The notes under the pieces were generated by a model. That model was not told the origin of the DNA and searched no databases. It worked only from the letters and a program-made list of their open reading frames with translations. From positions 26,951,277 to 27,015,276 of the forward strand of contig NC_049983.1 of the NCBI RefSeq assembly GCF_000003815.2: a DNA stretch of 64,000 nt, given 5' to 3'. Origin of the DNA: Branchiostoma floridae (Eukaryota > Chordata > Leptocardii > Amphioxiformes > Branchiostomatidae). This document shows positions 41,843-52,600 of the stretch, in pieces; positions within the stretch are counted from its first letter, which is position 1, and every line of letters starts with the position of its first letter. The translations under genes and the position numbers were made by a program.

Positions 41843-44800
41843 GTCTTAGTAGTAAAGATCATTTGATGCGTTTCCATCAGAGGCAGGTTCTCATGACGTA
41901 CCTGGAGCGACTTGGCAGATGAAGTACTTAGTCCAGTCACATTGCATGTCGAACCACTCGCCTTTCGTTTTCCAATATGTGGAGTGAAGAACGCAATCAC
42001 CAAGGCCGTCCGGTTCTCCCTGACCCCATGAGTTGAAGTCACCAAGTGCAGAACCATCCATCCACTCCCAGCTCCCTTCTTCGCGCTGATACTGCAGGCC
42101 GATCCAAAAGGACATATCGGCGCCCCTGTTGTACAAGGAGCCCAGGAAGGCGTTGGTCCCAGCGTCTCGGGGCATGGCGAGGGTGCCGCCGTCTTCGCGA
42201 CAGGTCGCGGCCGCATCGCTGAAGGTCTTTTCTATCTTGATGGCCTTGTAGCACATTCCATGCCACATTTTGTACCAGCCGGGGCAAGGTGCTGTAAGGA
42301 AGATTTCCAGTTACGTGAGATATTTATTCATTTATTCACATGTATTTTGTGAGATAGCTCATGTAATCGGGAAGAAGTGACCATTCTACATTACATTCGC
42401 CAAGAATGTAATGATGCCAAAGGTTTGATAAATTCTGCGTGTCTTTCTGAACAACAGAATTCTAGAACTGGTGGTTAGATCCTGATGATAGGTAGGTGGG
42501 TACTAGTACGGTCCGAAAAATGGTCAAGTTCGATAATGGGCCCCCTAGCGGCTTTCTAAGGTAATTGTCGCAATATTAGAAACTACTCAATTAGGCTAAC
42601 ATAATAAGTAGATAAAAATATGTTTAAAAATTATGCATATTATTATCAAAAAAGAAGGGATTCGGTGTTAACAAAACAATAGATAATGGAATAATTGAAA
42701 CAGATTTTTGGCAGCCGCAATATTTACTGCCTAGGTACACCTTAATTGTGTAAATTGCTACAAAAGAAAAGAAAGATTGCCACAAAAACAAAAGAAAACA
42801 TAGACCTGTTTTATCCTTGGCAGTAGTCTGGAGATCAAACTTAGGCTGCAGAGTGCTGCGATCCCGGTAGAGGGGGCTGCTGACCTGTGCCGCGTTACCT
42901 TATAAACCTTGTTAACTTACCTGGTGATATGACGCAGCCAAATGCGAGTATCATGAAGACCCAAGCCGACATGTTCTGTTCTGCGATCACCAGCTAACAG
43001 TTTCATCAACACGGAAACGATATTTCTGAGTGTTCCAGAAACTGTCCGTCCCAGGTTCTGTAAATGCCGGAAATGACAACCTCGCTTTTTCCGACACACC
43101 CTGTTGCAGAGGAAATTGGTCTGTTGCTTTCCTGATACTATGTCTGCTTTCAGGTTGAAGCTCAGATTCAAAAGTAACATCAGGCGAAACCGCACGGAGT
43201 ACAAACAAGTGCTTTTAAAAAAGCTGGCATTTTGCGAATGTTTGCGTGTGTGAACGTTTTTTTTCTAGTTATTAGAATGTCATATAAATAGAACAGAAAA
43301 ACTAAACCTGATATTGGCGCATGGAGAGATTCACATATGTGCCTGAATCTAGATCTAGATCTACAAAAGAAAAGAAAGATTGCCACAAAAACAAAAGAAA
43401 ACATAGACCTGTTTTATCCTTGGCAGTAGTCTGGAGATCAAACTTAGGCTGCAGAGTGCTGCGATCCCGGTAGAGGGGGCTGCTGACCTGTGCCGCGTTA
43501 GCAAACGTGGCGTTGGTCGTTTCTAATTAAAAATTAGCCAGAAGATATCAGGGAAAAATTAACACGTTAAAGAAGAAGGGATTGAAGTGCCAAGAAGACA
43601 ATAGATACTTAAACAATTGATTTGAAACAATTGGAACAGATTTTTGGAAGCTGCAATATTTACTACCTGTGTAAAGAGCTACAAATGAAAAGGCAAGATC
43701 GCCGCAAGAATAAGAGAAAAGATCAACCGATTTTACCCATGGCCTCAGTCTGGAGATCAGGCTTAGGCTGCAGAGTACTTTGATCCCGGTAGAGGGGGCT
43801 GATGTACTGTGGCCGGCCGACAAACACGTAGGTTTTTGTCATCTGCACTGCCGCTTCACATGCTTCATCTTTTGAACTGGAACCTGACAGAAAGCAAGAT
43901 TAGGAATGAGATTTAGTTAGAGAATAAAAAGGAAGATTGGACATTTACAAATATACATGTGATGTCCAAAACCCTCGCACGGCAACATGCTGGTTTTGTA
44001 GGTAACAAGATGGAAGAGCAAAGGCGTGTTTATGCGACATTAAGCGCTTCAGATGGTCAAAACATGTTAACTGTACATGTACTCAAACAAATTAGTAGGT
44101 AATGAAGTGCTGTAATACTAAATCTAAAACTCGTAAAAGCGAGGACCCTTTGAGTTCGGTATTATCAATGGTCGTATTTTTTTCCTGTCTAGTAATTTGC
44201 TGTCGCGACATCGGTTACGTATGTAGAAAATTTGCCGATTGTGTCTTTGAAGTGGACTTCACTGGACGTAGGAATCTTAGACTCGAATGGACGACAATAG
44301 GTCAAGTCATTGGTTGCTGAGGTTGGGTCGCTGGGATAGTAGCAGTGGACACTTTTCCCGGGTCGCTCGTCACGGGTGGGAGTCGGTTAAATCTCCCGAG
44401 TACTACTATCACCGAGACCCAACCTCTGCTTGGAGAATAAAGTCAAGTTATGACCCGGTCACATACGCCGTGCAATTGCCGTACGATCGCAAACTGAGGG
44501 CATTCTTGAAATAGTCGTGGCAATGTCGTACAAAATTCAGCTGTATCTTTACCCAAAAAAAACGGCTGTCTTAGATTCTTCATGGCGGTCGGTTCTTTCA
44601 CAGCCTGATTGAAAATTCTGTGGAGTCAAAATCGTACGAGGACCTACTGTGAATGTGACCGCGCAGTTACAGACCTGTTGTTCTCTATGGAAGAGCTGAA
44701 TCCATTCCCATGTGTGAAAAGTTAACATTTGGTCCTGTTCGCGACTTGATTTTGAATAAAAGTGCGTTTTGAACGAGTCGGAAGACATTTCGTATGGCTA

Positions 44801-44882
44801 CCTTATTTATAAACCTTGTTAACTTACCTGGTGGTGATATGACGCAGCCAAATGCGAGTATCATGAAGACCCAAGCCGACAT
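40432..44882 (-). CDS. Lectin gene D: secreted protein with one or two CTLDs
   Basis: Two alternative signal-peptide exons (44828-44882 and 42921-42972, both phase 1), an optional 147-nt phase 1-1 exon (43737-43883) and two CTLD exons (41902-42291, 40432-40821), each phase 1-1. Any in-order combination stays in frame, so the product could be a secreted single- or double-CTLD lectin. The final exon is not visible and may be in the gap at 39308. Whether the two signal exons belong to one gene or two cannot be decided here. Confidence 0.55.
41778..41838. repeat. (TA)n microsatellite, copy 2
   Basis: Same length as copy 1. Confidence 0.95.
41902..42291 (-). CDS. C-type lectin domain exon D1
   Basis: 390 nt, phase 1-1. 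PCPGWYKMWHGMCYKAIKIE, FSDAAATCREDGGTLAMPRD, FWIGLQYQREEGSWEWMDGS, GEPDGLGDCVLHS and WFDMQCDW. Differs from D2 at about a dozen residues, mostly in the first third. Confidence 0.8.
42779..42898 (-). pseudogene. Relic of the YISPLY exon, copy 1
   Basis: Matches the 3' two thirds of the exon at 43737 (SSPLYRDRSTLQPKFDLQT), but the donor GT has become AT and the 5' part is missing. Essentially identical to 43364-43500. Confidence 0.6.
42921..42972 (-). CDS. Signal-peptide first exon D-b
   Basis: MSAWVFMILAFGCVISP, phase 1 donor CCAG|gtaag. Short hydrophobic secretory signal. Confidence 0.7.
43364..43500 (-). pseudogene. Relic of the YISPLY exon, copy 2
   Basis: Near-exact duplicate of 42779-42898, with the same lost donor. 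Confidence 0.6.
43737..43883 (-). CDS. 147-nt phase 1-1 exon with YISPLY motif
   Basis: Acceptor cctgtcag and donor ATGG|gtaaaa. Encodes SSSKDEACEAAVQMTKTYVF, VGRPQYISPLYRDQSTLQ and PKPDLQTEAM. Two close tyrosines (YISPLY) recall the tyrosine-motif exons, but the sequence is otherwise unrelated. It lies between the two signal-peptide exons, so its topology is unclear. Confidence 0.55.
44325..44432. repeat. Hairpin repeat
   Basis: gaggttgggtcgctgggata pairs with a segment ending ccgagacccaacctc, arms of about 30 nt. Confidence 0.55.
44828..44882 (-). CDS. Signal-peptide first exon D-a
   Basis: MSAWVFMILAFGCVISPP, phase 1 donor. One codon longer than the exon at 42921. Confidence 0.7.
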
Positions 44883-45330
44883 GTTCTGTTCTGCGATCAC
44901 CAGCTGACAGTTTCATCAACACGGAAATGATATTTCTGAGTGTTCCAGAAACTGTCCGTCCCAGTTTCTGTAAATGCGGGAAATGACAACCTCGATTTTT
45001 CCGACACACCCTGTTGCAGAGGAAATTGGTCTGTTGCTTTCCTGATACTATGTCTGCTTTCAGGTTGAAGCTCAGTGAAACCGCACGGAGTACAAAAAAA
45101 CGGCAGACCAAAGCTGATCGGCTTTTCCTCCAGGGATCAGATTTTTCGACTATCGATCTGCACGTCAAGCCCGTGGATAAAGTAGCTTTAAAGTTTTTTT
45201 TTTTCTTTTCGACTTTTCAATGGCGTCCCTTTGTCGCATAGTTGCTTGTAAAAAAACCTCGTGGCTCTTTCACAGCCTGATGGAATTTCTGCGCAGTCTT
45301 AATCATGTGTTAAGAATCCCCTCCGGAGTA

Positions 45331-45525
45331 CTGTAAATGCAGAAATGTTCGCGGTTTTCGCGGTGACCCCTTTACCGCTAAATTAAAACCACCGCGAACA
45401 TTTTTCTATAGTGGTATTAGACTGCAGTCTAATATTGGTGTTACCGCGAACTTAAATCCACCGCGAAAAGTCCTTTTTCCCGCTACCGCGAAATTAAATC
45501 CCCGCGAACTTAAATGCATTTACAG
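45331..45525. mobile_element. 195-bp TA-flanked MITE
   Basis: Ends CTGTAAATGC and GCATTTACAG are flanked by TA (45329-45330, 45526-45527). Subterminal TTCGCGGT repeats and a near-palindromic centre (gactgcagtc). No coding capacity. Confidence 0.8.
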
Positions 45526-45549
45526 TATTAGTCATGTGTACGACTTTCC

Positions 45550-45660
45550 CAGGAATACCCCCAGTTTAACACGTCGTACGACAATCGCACGACATACGAC
45601 AATCACAGGAATACCCTCAGTTTGACACGGCCGACAATCGCACGACGAACTACTGTGGTG
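45550..45660. repeat. Short CpG-rich repeat
   Basis: Same cgtacgacaatcgcacgac unit type as at 2410-2700, again upstream of a signal-peptide exon. Confidence 0.7.
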
Positions 45661-46628
45661 ACCTATTGTCGCTCATTCGAGTCTAAGATTCCTCCGTCCA
45701 GCGAAGTCCACTTCAAAGACACAGACTCGGCATATTATGTAATATTTGCAGTGACATAGACATATTGGAAAGGCATCACTTTTCCCACTGACTATTTACT
45801 GCTTGTCAGCCGTAGAAGTAGTACTGAAAACTTTGGTTTATACCGTTGTCATTGATGTTCTGAAGTTACATCATTTTGAGTCGTCTATGTTTATCTTCCG
45901 AAGAATTACGGATAACGTTTTAGGTCAATACATCTATATTTATATGGCCATGCATAAAGATACTAACGAAATGTGTGTTTTGAAATAAGTTCTTAGCTTT
46001 GTATTGGTATCTAATAAATAATCATCGACAATTTCATAACATTTGCGGGCCAGGTAGTAGCTGGTTGTGTCTGTCTACAGAACCTGACAATAATCAAACA
46101 TCAGTGTTTAAACGAGAAAATCATCAAGAACAACATAGGATAAAGACCAAGTTTGCGTTCGAATGAGTACAATGTCAATGCATTTACGCAATACGAATAC
46201 ATTGAATAAGAATAGAAAAGGCACAATAAACTTTCACCACAAACACAATTTTTATTAGCGTCTACGGCCTTTTACAGAGATCTTTCATTAACCTTCGTTT
46301 TTATCAGTATTTTCTCATTAGATGAGTTACATACTTCTTATCGAAATCTTCTCTTTTTCGTTCAGCTTCTCAACATCATAGGAAGCCAAAACCTTTCAAG
46401 GCTATAGATTATTACACTACTTCTTACCCAGATCTTTTCCAGTCGCAGCTTCTCAACATCAGATCAGTTAAAAAACCATTTACGTTTCTATATGCTTAAG
46501 TCCGTAGATTATTACAATATTTCCTCCTTATCCAGATCTTTTTTGGTTACAGAGTCTGTAGATTACTACTGTACACATAAATAGATGATGTTCAATCTCT
46601 TCTTCTGGACAATATCAAATTTTATTCA

Positions 46629-46662
46629 GACGTTTCGAACGACGTCCGTCGTTCTTCATCAG
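46629..46662 (-). ncRNA. Hammerhead-ribozyme-like core
   Basis: On the - strand CTGATGA is followed by a perfect 7-bp stem (GAACGAC, loop GGAC, GTCGTTC) and then GAAA CGTC. This is the conserved CUGAUGA / stem II / GAAA core of hammerheads, known in Penelope-like retroelements. I cannot identify stem I and III partners or a cleavage triplet, so activity is doubtful. Confidence 0.5.
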
Positions 46663-46768
46663 TGAAATAAAAATAAAAGTTTACAACTCTGCGGAATAAG
46701 GAATACTTCTTACGTTCTAAATAAACAAAAAAGGTAACGGCTAAGGTGTTCTAAAGTAAACAAGGTAG

Positions 46769-46921
46769 GTAACTACAGAGGTGTTCTAAACAGTGTTCTA
46801 AATAAACAAAAAGGTAACTAACAAAGGTTCTGTGATACATTCTAGCAAAATAAGAAAGGCCTTTCTTATTTTGCTAGAATGTTCACAGAACACTGTTTAG
46901 AACACCTCTATAGTTACCTTA
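46769..46921. repeat. Foldback element with perfect 44-nt palindrome
   Basis: 46838-46859 (cattctagcaaaataagaaa plus gg) is exactly inverted in 46860-46881 with no loop. Weaker pairing continues outward (gttctgtga with tcacagaac, then aggtgttctaaacagt with its inverse), with an insertion in the left arm. Confidence 0.85.
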
Positions 46922-48299
46922 TCCAGATATTTTTCATTTGCAGCTTCTCAACATCAGATCAGTTACAAAACCTTCTAAGTTTCTACATGGTTAAGTCTGT
47001 ACATTACTACTGTACATATACTTCCTTCTTATCCAGATCTTTCAGTTGCAGCTTCTAACATCAGATCAGACTTAAACTCATCTAAGTTTCGATATTATCA
47101 AAACCCACTACTGTGAACATACATTAGTCACGTGCTTCTTACCAGTAGATTTTTCTTTCTACATGCAGCTTCTGAGCCTCTCATAAAACTAAAAATCCAT
47201 GCAGGTTTTTGTGCAATAAAGCCCATTGCTACAAATCACTTTCCTATTAGATCAGTTACATGGTTTTTATCCAAATCTTCTTCTCTTTTTCATGCAGCTT
47301 CTCAACATCAGGTCTGTTATAAAGCCATCTCAGTTTCTCTTTGATTAATGCAGTAGATTATTACAATCCTTCCACCTTATGCAGATATTTTTCACTTGCA
47401 GCTTCTCAACATCAGATCAGTTACAAAACCATTTACGTTTCTATATGATTAAGTCCGTAGATTATTACAACATTTCCTCCTTATCCAGATCTTTAAAATA
47501 TCAGTTGCTGCTTCTCAACATCAGATCAGTTACAAACCATCTATGTTTCTACATGGTTAAGGAAGTAGATCATTACAATACTTCCACCTTATCCAGATAT
47601 TTTCAGTTACAGCTTCTCAACATTAGATCAGGTTCAAACTCATCTAAGTTTCGATATTATTCAAAACACTACAAACATACATTAGTCACGTGCTTCTTAC
47701 CAGCAGATTTTCCTTCTACATGTAACTGTTAGCTTCTGAGCCTCATATAAAACTAAAAATCCATACAGGTTTTTGTGCATATAAAACCCATTGCTACAAA
47801 TCACAGTATATTTCCTGTTACATCAGTTACATGATTTTTATCCAAATCTCCTTCTCTTTTTCATACAGCTTCTCAACATCAGGTTAGCACTACTACAAGC
47901 ATACATTAGTCGAGTGCTTCATACCAGGAGATTTTCCCTTCTACATGCAGCTTCTGAGTCTCATACAGAAGTAAAAATCCATTGCGAGATTTGTGCATAT
48001 ATATTACATTGTCACAGATCACTCAATGTTCCTATGAACGTGATTGCAAGGGTTGACTAACATTGTACAGGTACATGTTATATTCATTAATTCTTCCATT
48101 ACTGTTCACTTATTTTGTTTCTACATTAGAAGTGACAAATTTTTAAGACAACTTAGAACATAACTTTCTTATCCTCAAATGAAAGTTGACCTCCAATTCA
48201 CATTGTACAGATTTTAAACGCTATTTCCGTACACAGTAAAACGCTTGCCAGCGAAACAAACTTCCGATAAAGCGGTTTGACCTCTGTTTCTTTTCAAGT

Positions 48300-48485
48300 T
48301 GAAATGACCCGAAGCTTAACTCACGTGACCGGGATGGACGTGCTACAGATCAGACCACATCAACCATCCATGAACCGAGACGGGGGCCGATACCGATTTC
48401 CGGGAACATTGCATCCGTTGCTGACGTCACACTTCCGCCTAGGTCACTAGGTGACTTTGAGAAGGATCAGAGGACTGATCGAAAG
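48300..48485. promoter_or_regulatory. Conserved E-box/CRE module, copy 1
   Basis: CACGTG at 48322 and a full CRE, TGACGTCA, at 48422 followed by CACTTCCG (ETS-like). The module is about 85-90% identical to 63836-63999. Confidence 0.4.
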
Positions 48486-48588
48486 CTTGATGGAAGTTTG
48501 TGAGAGCTGTGTACAGAAAAAGCGTTTCGAATCTCGATAACATAGCTTAGGCATTGCTTTAATTCCATCATCAATTCCATTCACCTGC

Positions 48589-48658
48589 ACAGTTGTAGAG
48601 TTGCAGTTTGCCGAAGAGGAGATCGTCCTGCTGCCTGTAGACGTTCAAACTTCTGTAA
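48589..48658 (-). CDS. Possible small exon
   Basis: AG at the 5' side and G|gtgaatg at the 3' side bracket a frame reading SLNVYRQQDDLLFGKLQLYN. Its phase does not match the upstream CTLD donor at 49448, so membership in gene C is unsupported. Confidence 0.25.
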
Positions 48659-49355
48659 CAAAAATTATGACCTCTTTGATTATGCAAAATAGCTCATGTT
48701 TCTCATAAATTGTGTCTAATTGTTTACATCTGGGTTCGGGTAATTGTTTAGTTCATGCATAACACAAGGCAGTAACCAATGCAGTGTAGGAAGCCGGAGC
48801 CTAACATCTGCTTGGAGGCTCTGATTGTACCCAGGTTCCCATTGGACTGACAACAGCTGTTTAATGCATCAGGCCGCTAAGCAAAGAACGTGGAGACAAC
48901 ACATGTACATAACCCAACCTAAGGTCACAACCCGTACATACGTGCTTTTTTTACGTACATATTTTTTTTTCTTTTCTTGCCACGCACGCCCCGTTTTTCT
49001 GAAAATGTGGGGAGAGCTGGAAAGAGCAGAGCAGAGAGGGGGTACGTCCACGCACGTCACTCACATGGATGTGCAAGGTGTAACCTTGGACGTGGTCTGT
49101 ACGCCACGCCTGGCCGTGAGCGGTTGCGTGCATCGTTCTTTGCGCAAGAAGTAGGTGAATTGTACGTGCTTACAACGTACGATCTCTGTACGATTGCCAC
49201 GTTACCGCGTGCAGGCCGTACTTACACGACTTCTCTCGAACGGTTTTCTTACTCACTCACATGTATCATCTCAACATACTGGCAGAAGACGTGACAAACT
49301 GAGTAGCTGCGAACGTACGGACATGACCAAGGATGCTGTTCATCCACATATGAAG

Positions 49356-49356
<1 letters not shown>

Positions 49357-49395
<39 letters not shown>
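49357..49395. repeat. (CA)n microsatellite
   Basis: About 19 CA units just past the CTLD donor of gene C. Confidence 0.95.
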
Positions 49396-49447
49396 CTTAA
49401 AACATACCTTTCATTGAGAAGGTAACAGGCAGGTTCACATGACGTAC

Positions 49448-49683
49448 CTGGAGTGACTTGACAGACGAAGTATTTAGTGAGGTCACATGGCGAGACCACC
49501 CACTTGGTCCAGCTGGGGCCATTTGGCTGTACATATGAGAGTGAGTGACAAACGCAATCCCCAGGTTTTTCTGGACCCCACCAGGTGAAGTCATCAAGTG
49601 CAGAACCGTCCACCCACTCAAAGCTTCTCTCTTCGCGCAGGCCGATCCAGAAGTCCACACTGCCATTCTTATAACCAAGTCGC
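49448..49683 (-). CDS. C-type lectin domain of gene C, second half
   Basis: 236 nt, phase 2 to 1. RLGYKNGSVDFWIGLREER, FEWVDGSALDDFTWWG, EKPGDCVCHS, KWVVSPCDLTKYFVCQVTPG. The EPN/EPD calcium motif is replaced by EKPGD, so classical sugar binding is doubtful. The TGA after the donor in other copies is TGT here, showing that the conserved feature is the donor and not the stop. Confidence 0.75.
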
Positions 49684-52600
49684 CTGAAGCGACCAATAAT
49701 AGGTTACAAAGTATACAAAATGCACATAGACAAAGTACTAGACTTGCGACAGGAGACAGGTTTATACTTTCGAACCCAAGAACAACTTCTTTGAGGAAAA
49801 CATGCTTGTATAGATGTATAAAATCTCACAATGCATTCCAACATCACATAAGATCATGCACTCCGTCCGTGTTCAGAAGCACTAAGAGCATTGAATCAAA
49901 ACTAACGTAGATACAAAACAATCCTTACAGCACTGATGGTAAATAATCGTGTGGTCGAGAATTACTTTATATTACATTTTGCTAATCTTTAAATCGTTAA
50001 CCTCACCCAAATTTTCGACTGTACAGCATCAGCCTTTGTCACGGAATGAACAATCCACTGCTGTCGTGACAAAGACTGATGCTGTGCAGTCGAAAATTTG
50101 GGTGAGTCCAATTTTTGTGCTGGAAATTACAGTTCAACTAGTTCAAGAACTTATTTGGTAGGTTTGTTTTATGTTTACCTTCGATTGCTTTTTTCTTCTG
50201 TATACAATTTCAGTTTCAGTTTCAATTGCTTAGACTTAGTCATTCGGTATGTTATACCCGCCTCACGTTATATACGATCTTCGGACGTACTTCGCGATAG
50301 CAGGAAGGTCGGCTGATTTTAAGATCTGAAGATGGTCTTGCGTATTTTTCGCCAAAAATCTGTTTCCCTCACATATAAGCGAGCCTCGTGCGATCGACGG
50401 TGAATAAATCTATGATAATGAACTTCCCATGACCTCTTGCACGCGGACAATGGAACACAAAACGTTTCTCAAAAAAGGCAAGAGATCAATAAATGTTGCT
50501 TATTTTGTTGTCGGAATCTTTTTAACCAATGAATGGAATGCGGGGGCATAATAGAAATGACACAAGAAAGGAAAGTGTGTCACAAAGCCAGCCTGCATAC
50601 TGCCACAGGGGCCACAATGTTAGAATTACCCTCACTTTCCCAGAAATTCAATATTTGTAAACAATCGGAAGTCGGGTGAACGTCGCCCGACTAACGGGCG
50701 TTCGCCATCCGATTTGCGTTCGATGATTAATAACTATGTCTGTGCTCGCCTATTGGTCTTCAATCGTTGGATTGACGCAAGACTATTGACCGATACCCTT
50801 GCGAGGTACGCACGATTTGCACGCACGATCTGCGACTTGGTGACGACCTCTGCGATCTCGGAGATCTCCTGCGACTTGTCGCTTATGTTAAGAACATGTT
50901 TCGCTGCACCGCGACCGTCGTAAGACTCCTGAAAATTGCCGGCGATCGCTAAAAATCGCAAGATGATCGTGAGAACACCGGACGTCTTACTCACGAAAAT
51001 GTCATTTAGAGCTCGTAAACTAGTCTTCCGATCGAATCTCGCCTAATGTGAGGCGGGTATTACTACTATACTTACCTTAATGTGATTGCTTCTCTTCTGT
51101 ATATGCATGATTAAGCTCATTCATTTAAGTTTTTTTTTGTTCTCGTTAATCATGTTGTATGATCAATTGTGGTCAATTATGGAATGATATTTCATATGAA
51201 TAATGTGTAGACCTCCAACTTTTATGTTCACCATTTTGCTTATGCATATTTCTTTGTCCACCATTTCTTGTAATCTGAAGATGTATTAATTTCATTGGAC
51301 TCCAGGAAGAAAAGTGTGACAGCATTATAACTATTATTGAAATCTTGATAAAACAAACAAACAAATATATGTACCGGTACATGGCGAAAATTTTGGCGTT
51401 GTGATAAATGTCTCGGGGCATGGCGAGGGTGCCATTGTCTTCACGACAGGCCGCGGCCGCATCGCTGAAGTTCTTTCGTGTATTAAACACCTTGTAGCAG
51501 GTATGTGCAAAGTTCCAGTAACCTCCGGGGCAAGATTCTGAAATAAATCAAGGAAATAAGTTAAGAACTTACAGAAAATTTAAGCATTCGTATGAAAGAG
51601 AAAAATATCTGGATATAGCAAATTTTAGATATCGCCGGGCCATGACCAAACTAAGGATCAGCGATCATCCACTGGAAATTGAAGCTGGTAGATATAACCG
51701 AACTCCCCCTTATAATAGATTTTGTATATTTTGCGATAAGAGTTTCATGTATGTAGAAAACGAAGTACACTTTGTCCTAGAGTGTTCGCTGTACAAAGAT
51801 CTGCGAAATGCGTTCGCTAATGCTACACATATAGATAAAAAATATGCGTACCTGACGAAGGAAGATCTGTTCAAATACCTTATGTCATCATCTAACTACG
51901 ATATACTGGAAAAACTCTGTAAGCTCGTCTACGCATGTTTTAAGAAGAGAGAAGAAGCATGTAAACTGTACTATATATGTATAGCTTTCCGATTACATAC
52001 TATGTACCAAACTGACTGCATTTAGCCCCAATGGGGCATGAATATGCAATAAACTTCATTGTCATTGTCATTGTCATTTATTCGTCAGTTTTGGGGTTCC
52101 TAGAGGATGTTATCCATATCAAATCAACATGGCCTTAGAGATCATTTCTGCGGAGTCAGTAATATATATCAACATCATTTTTTATACATTGTGATTATTC
52201 TAAAAAGACTTTAGAATCCAAACATACAAAGGAAACCTGAGCTAGGATTGCATAATACTGCCTTGTGCACATGAAGGAATGCCTCACCTGTAACATGCAT
52301 TGGCATTATACCGGCAGTAAGACTTATACCGGCCGATCAAAAATAATGGAATTTAAAGAGATCTACACATGCAACAATAGTTATTTCTGAGGTATGCACA
52401 CTTCAGACATCTAGGTGTCCAATACATCATTTACAAAGCATCGATAACAATGCATTCGAAGACAACAAGGCCAAAAGTTTTCAGTATCTTTTTCGGGGTA
52501 GACAGCTCGTCGTGGGACGAACACACTGTCACATTCATTGCCAGATTTGTAGATCATAATTACACATGCTCACGGCACAAGACGAACATGATTCAACAAT

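Larger units (their letters stand above)
39408..42347 (-). repeat. 1470-bp tandem duplication carrying CTLD exons
   Basis: 39408-40877 and 40878-42347 align at a constant offset of 1470. About 1 kb of noncoding sequence differs by only a few bases and the (TA)n tracts have equal length, yet the CTLD exons differ at about 20 sites. Confidence 0.85.
44244..45722. repeat. 65-bp inverted repeat flanking a signal-peptide exon
   Basis: 44244-44308 (gtgtctttgaagtggacttc onward) recurs inverted at about 45656-45722 with few mismatches. The signal-peptide exon at 44828 lies between them. Confidence 0.7.
46000..48480 (-). repeat. Duplicated intergenic block, copy 3
   Basis: Shares the AATAAA-containing segment, the diverged 113-bp-type units and the E-box/CRE segment with 62700-64000, and the first parts with 28480-30300 and 37800-39300. 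No coding exon identified. Confidence 0.65.

Noticed and set aside
47200-47900. 14-nt micro-exons (CTTCTCAACATCAG between AG and GT) on the + strand
   Set aside because: The AG/GT borders recur in every satellite unit and no frame or larger exon connects them; treated as chance features of the repeat.
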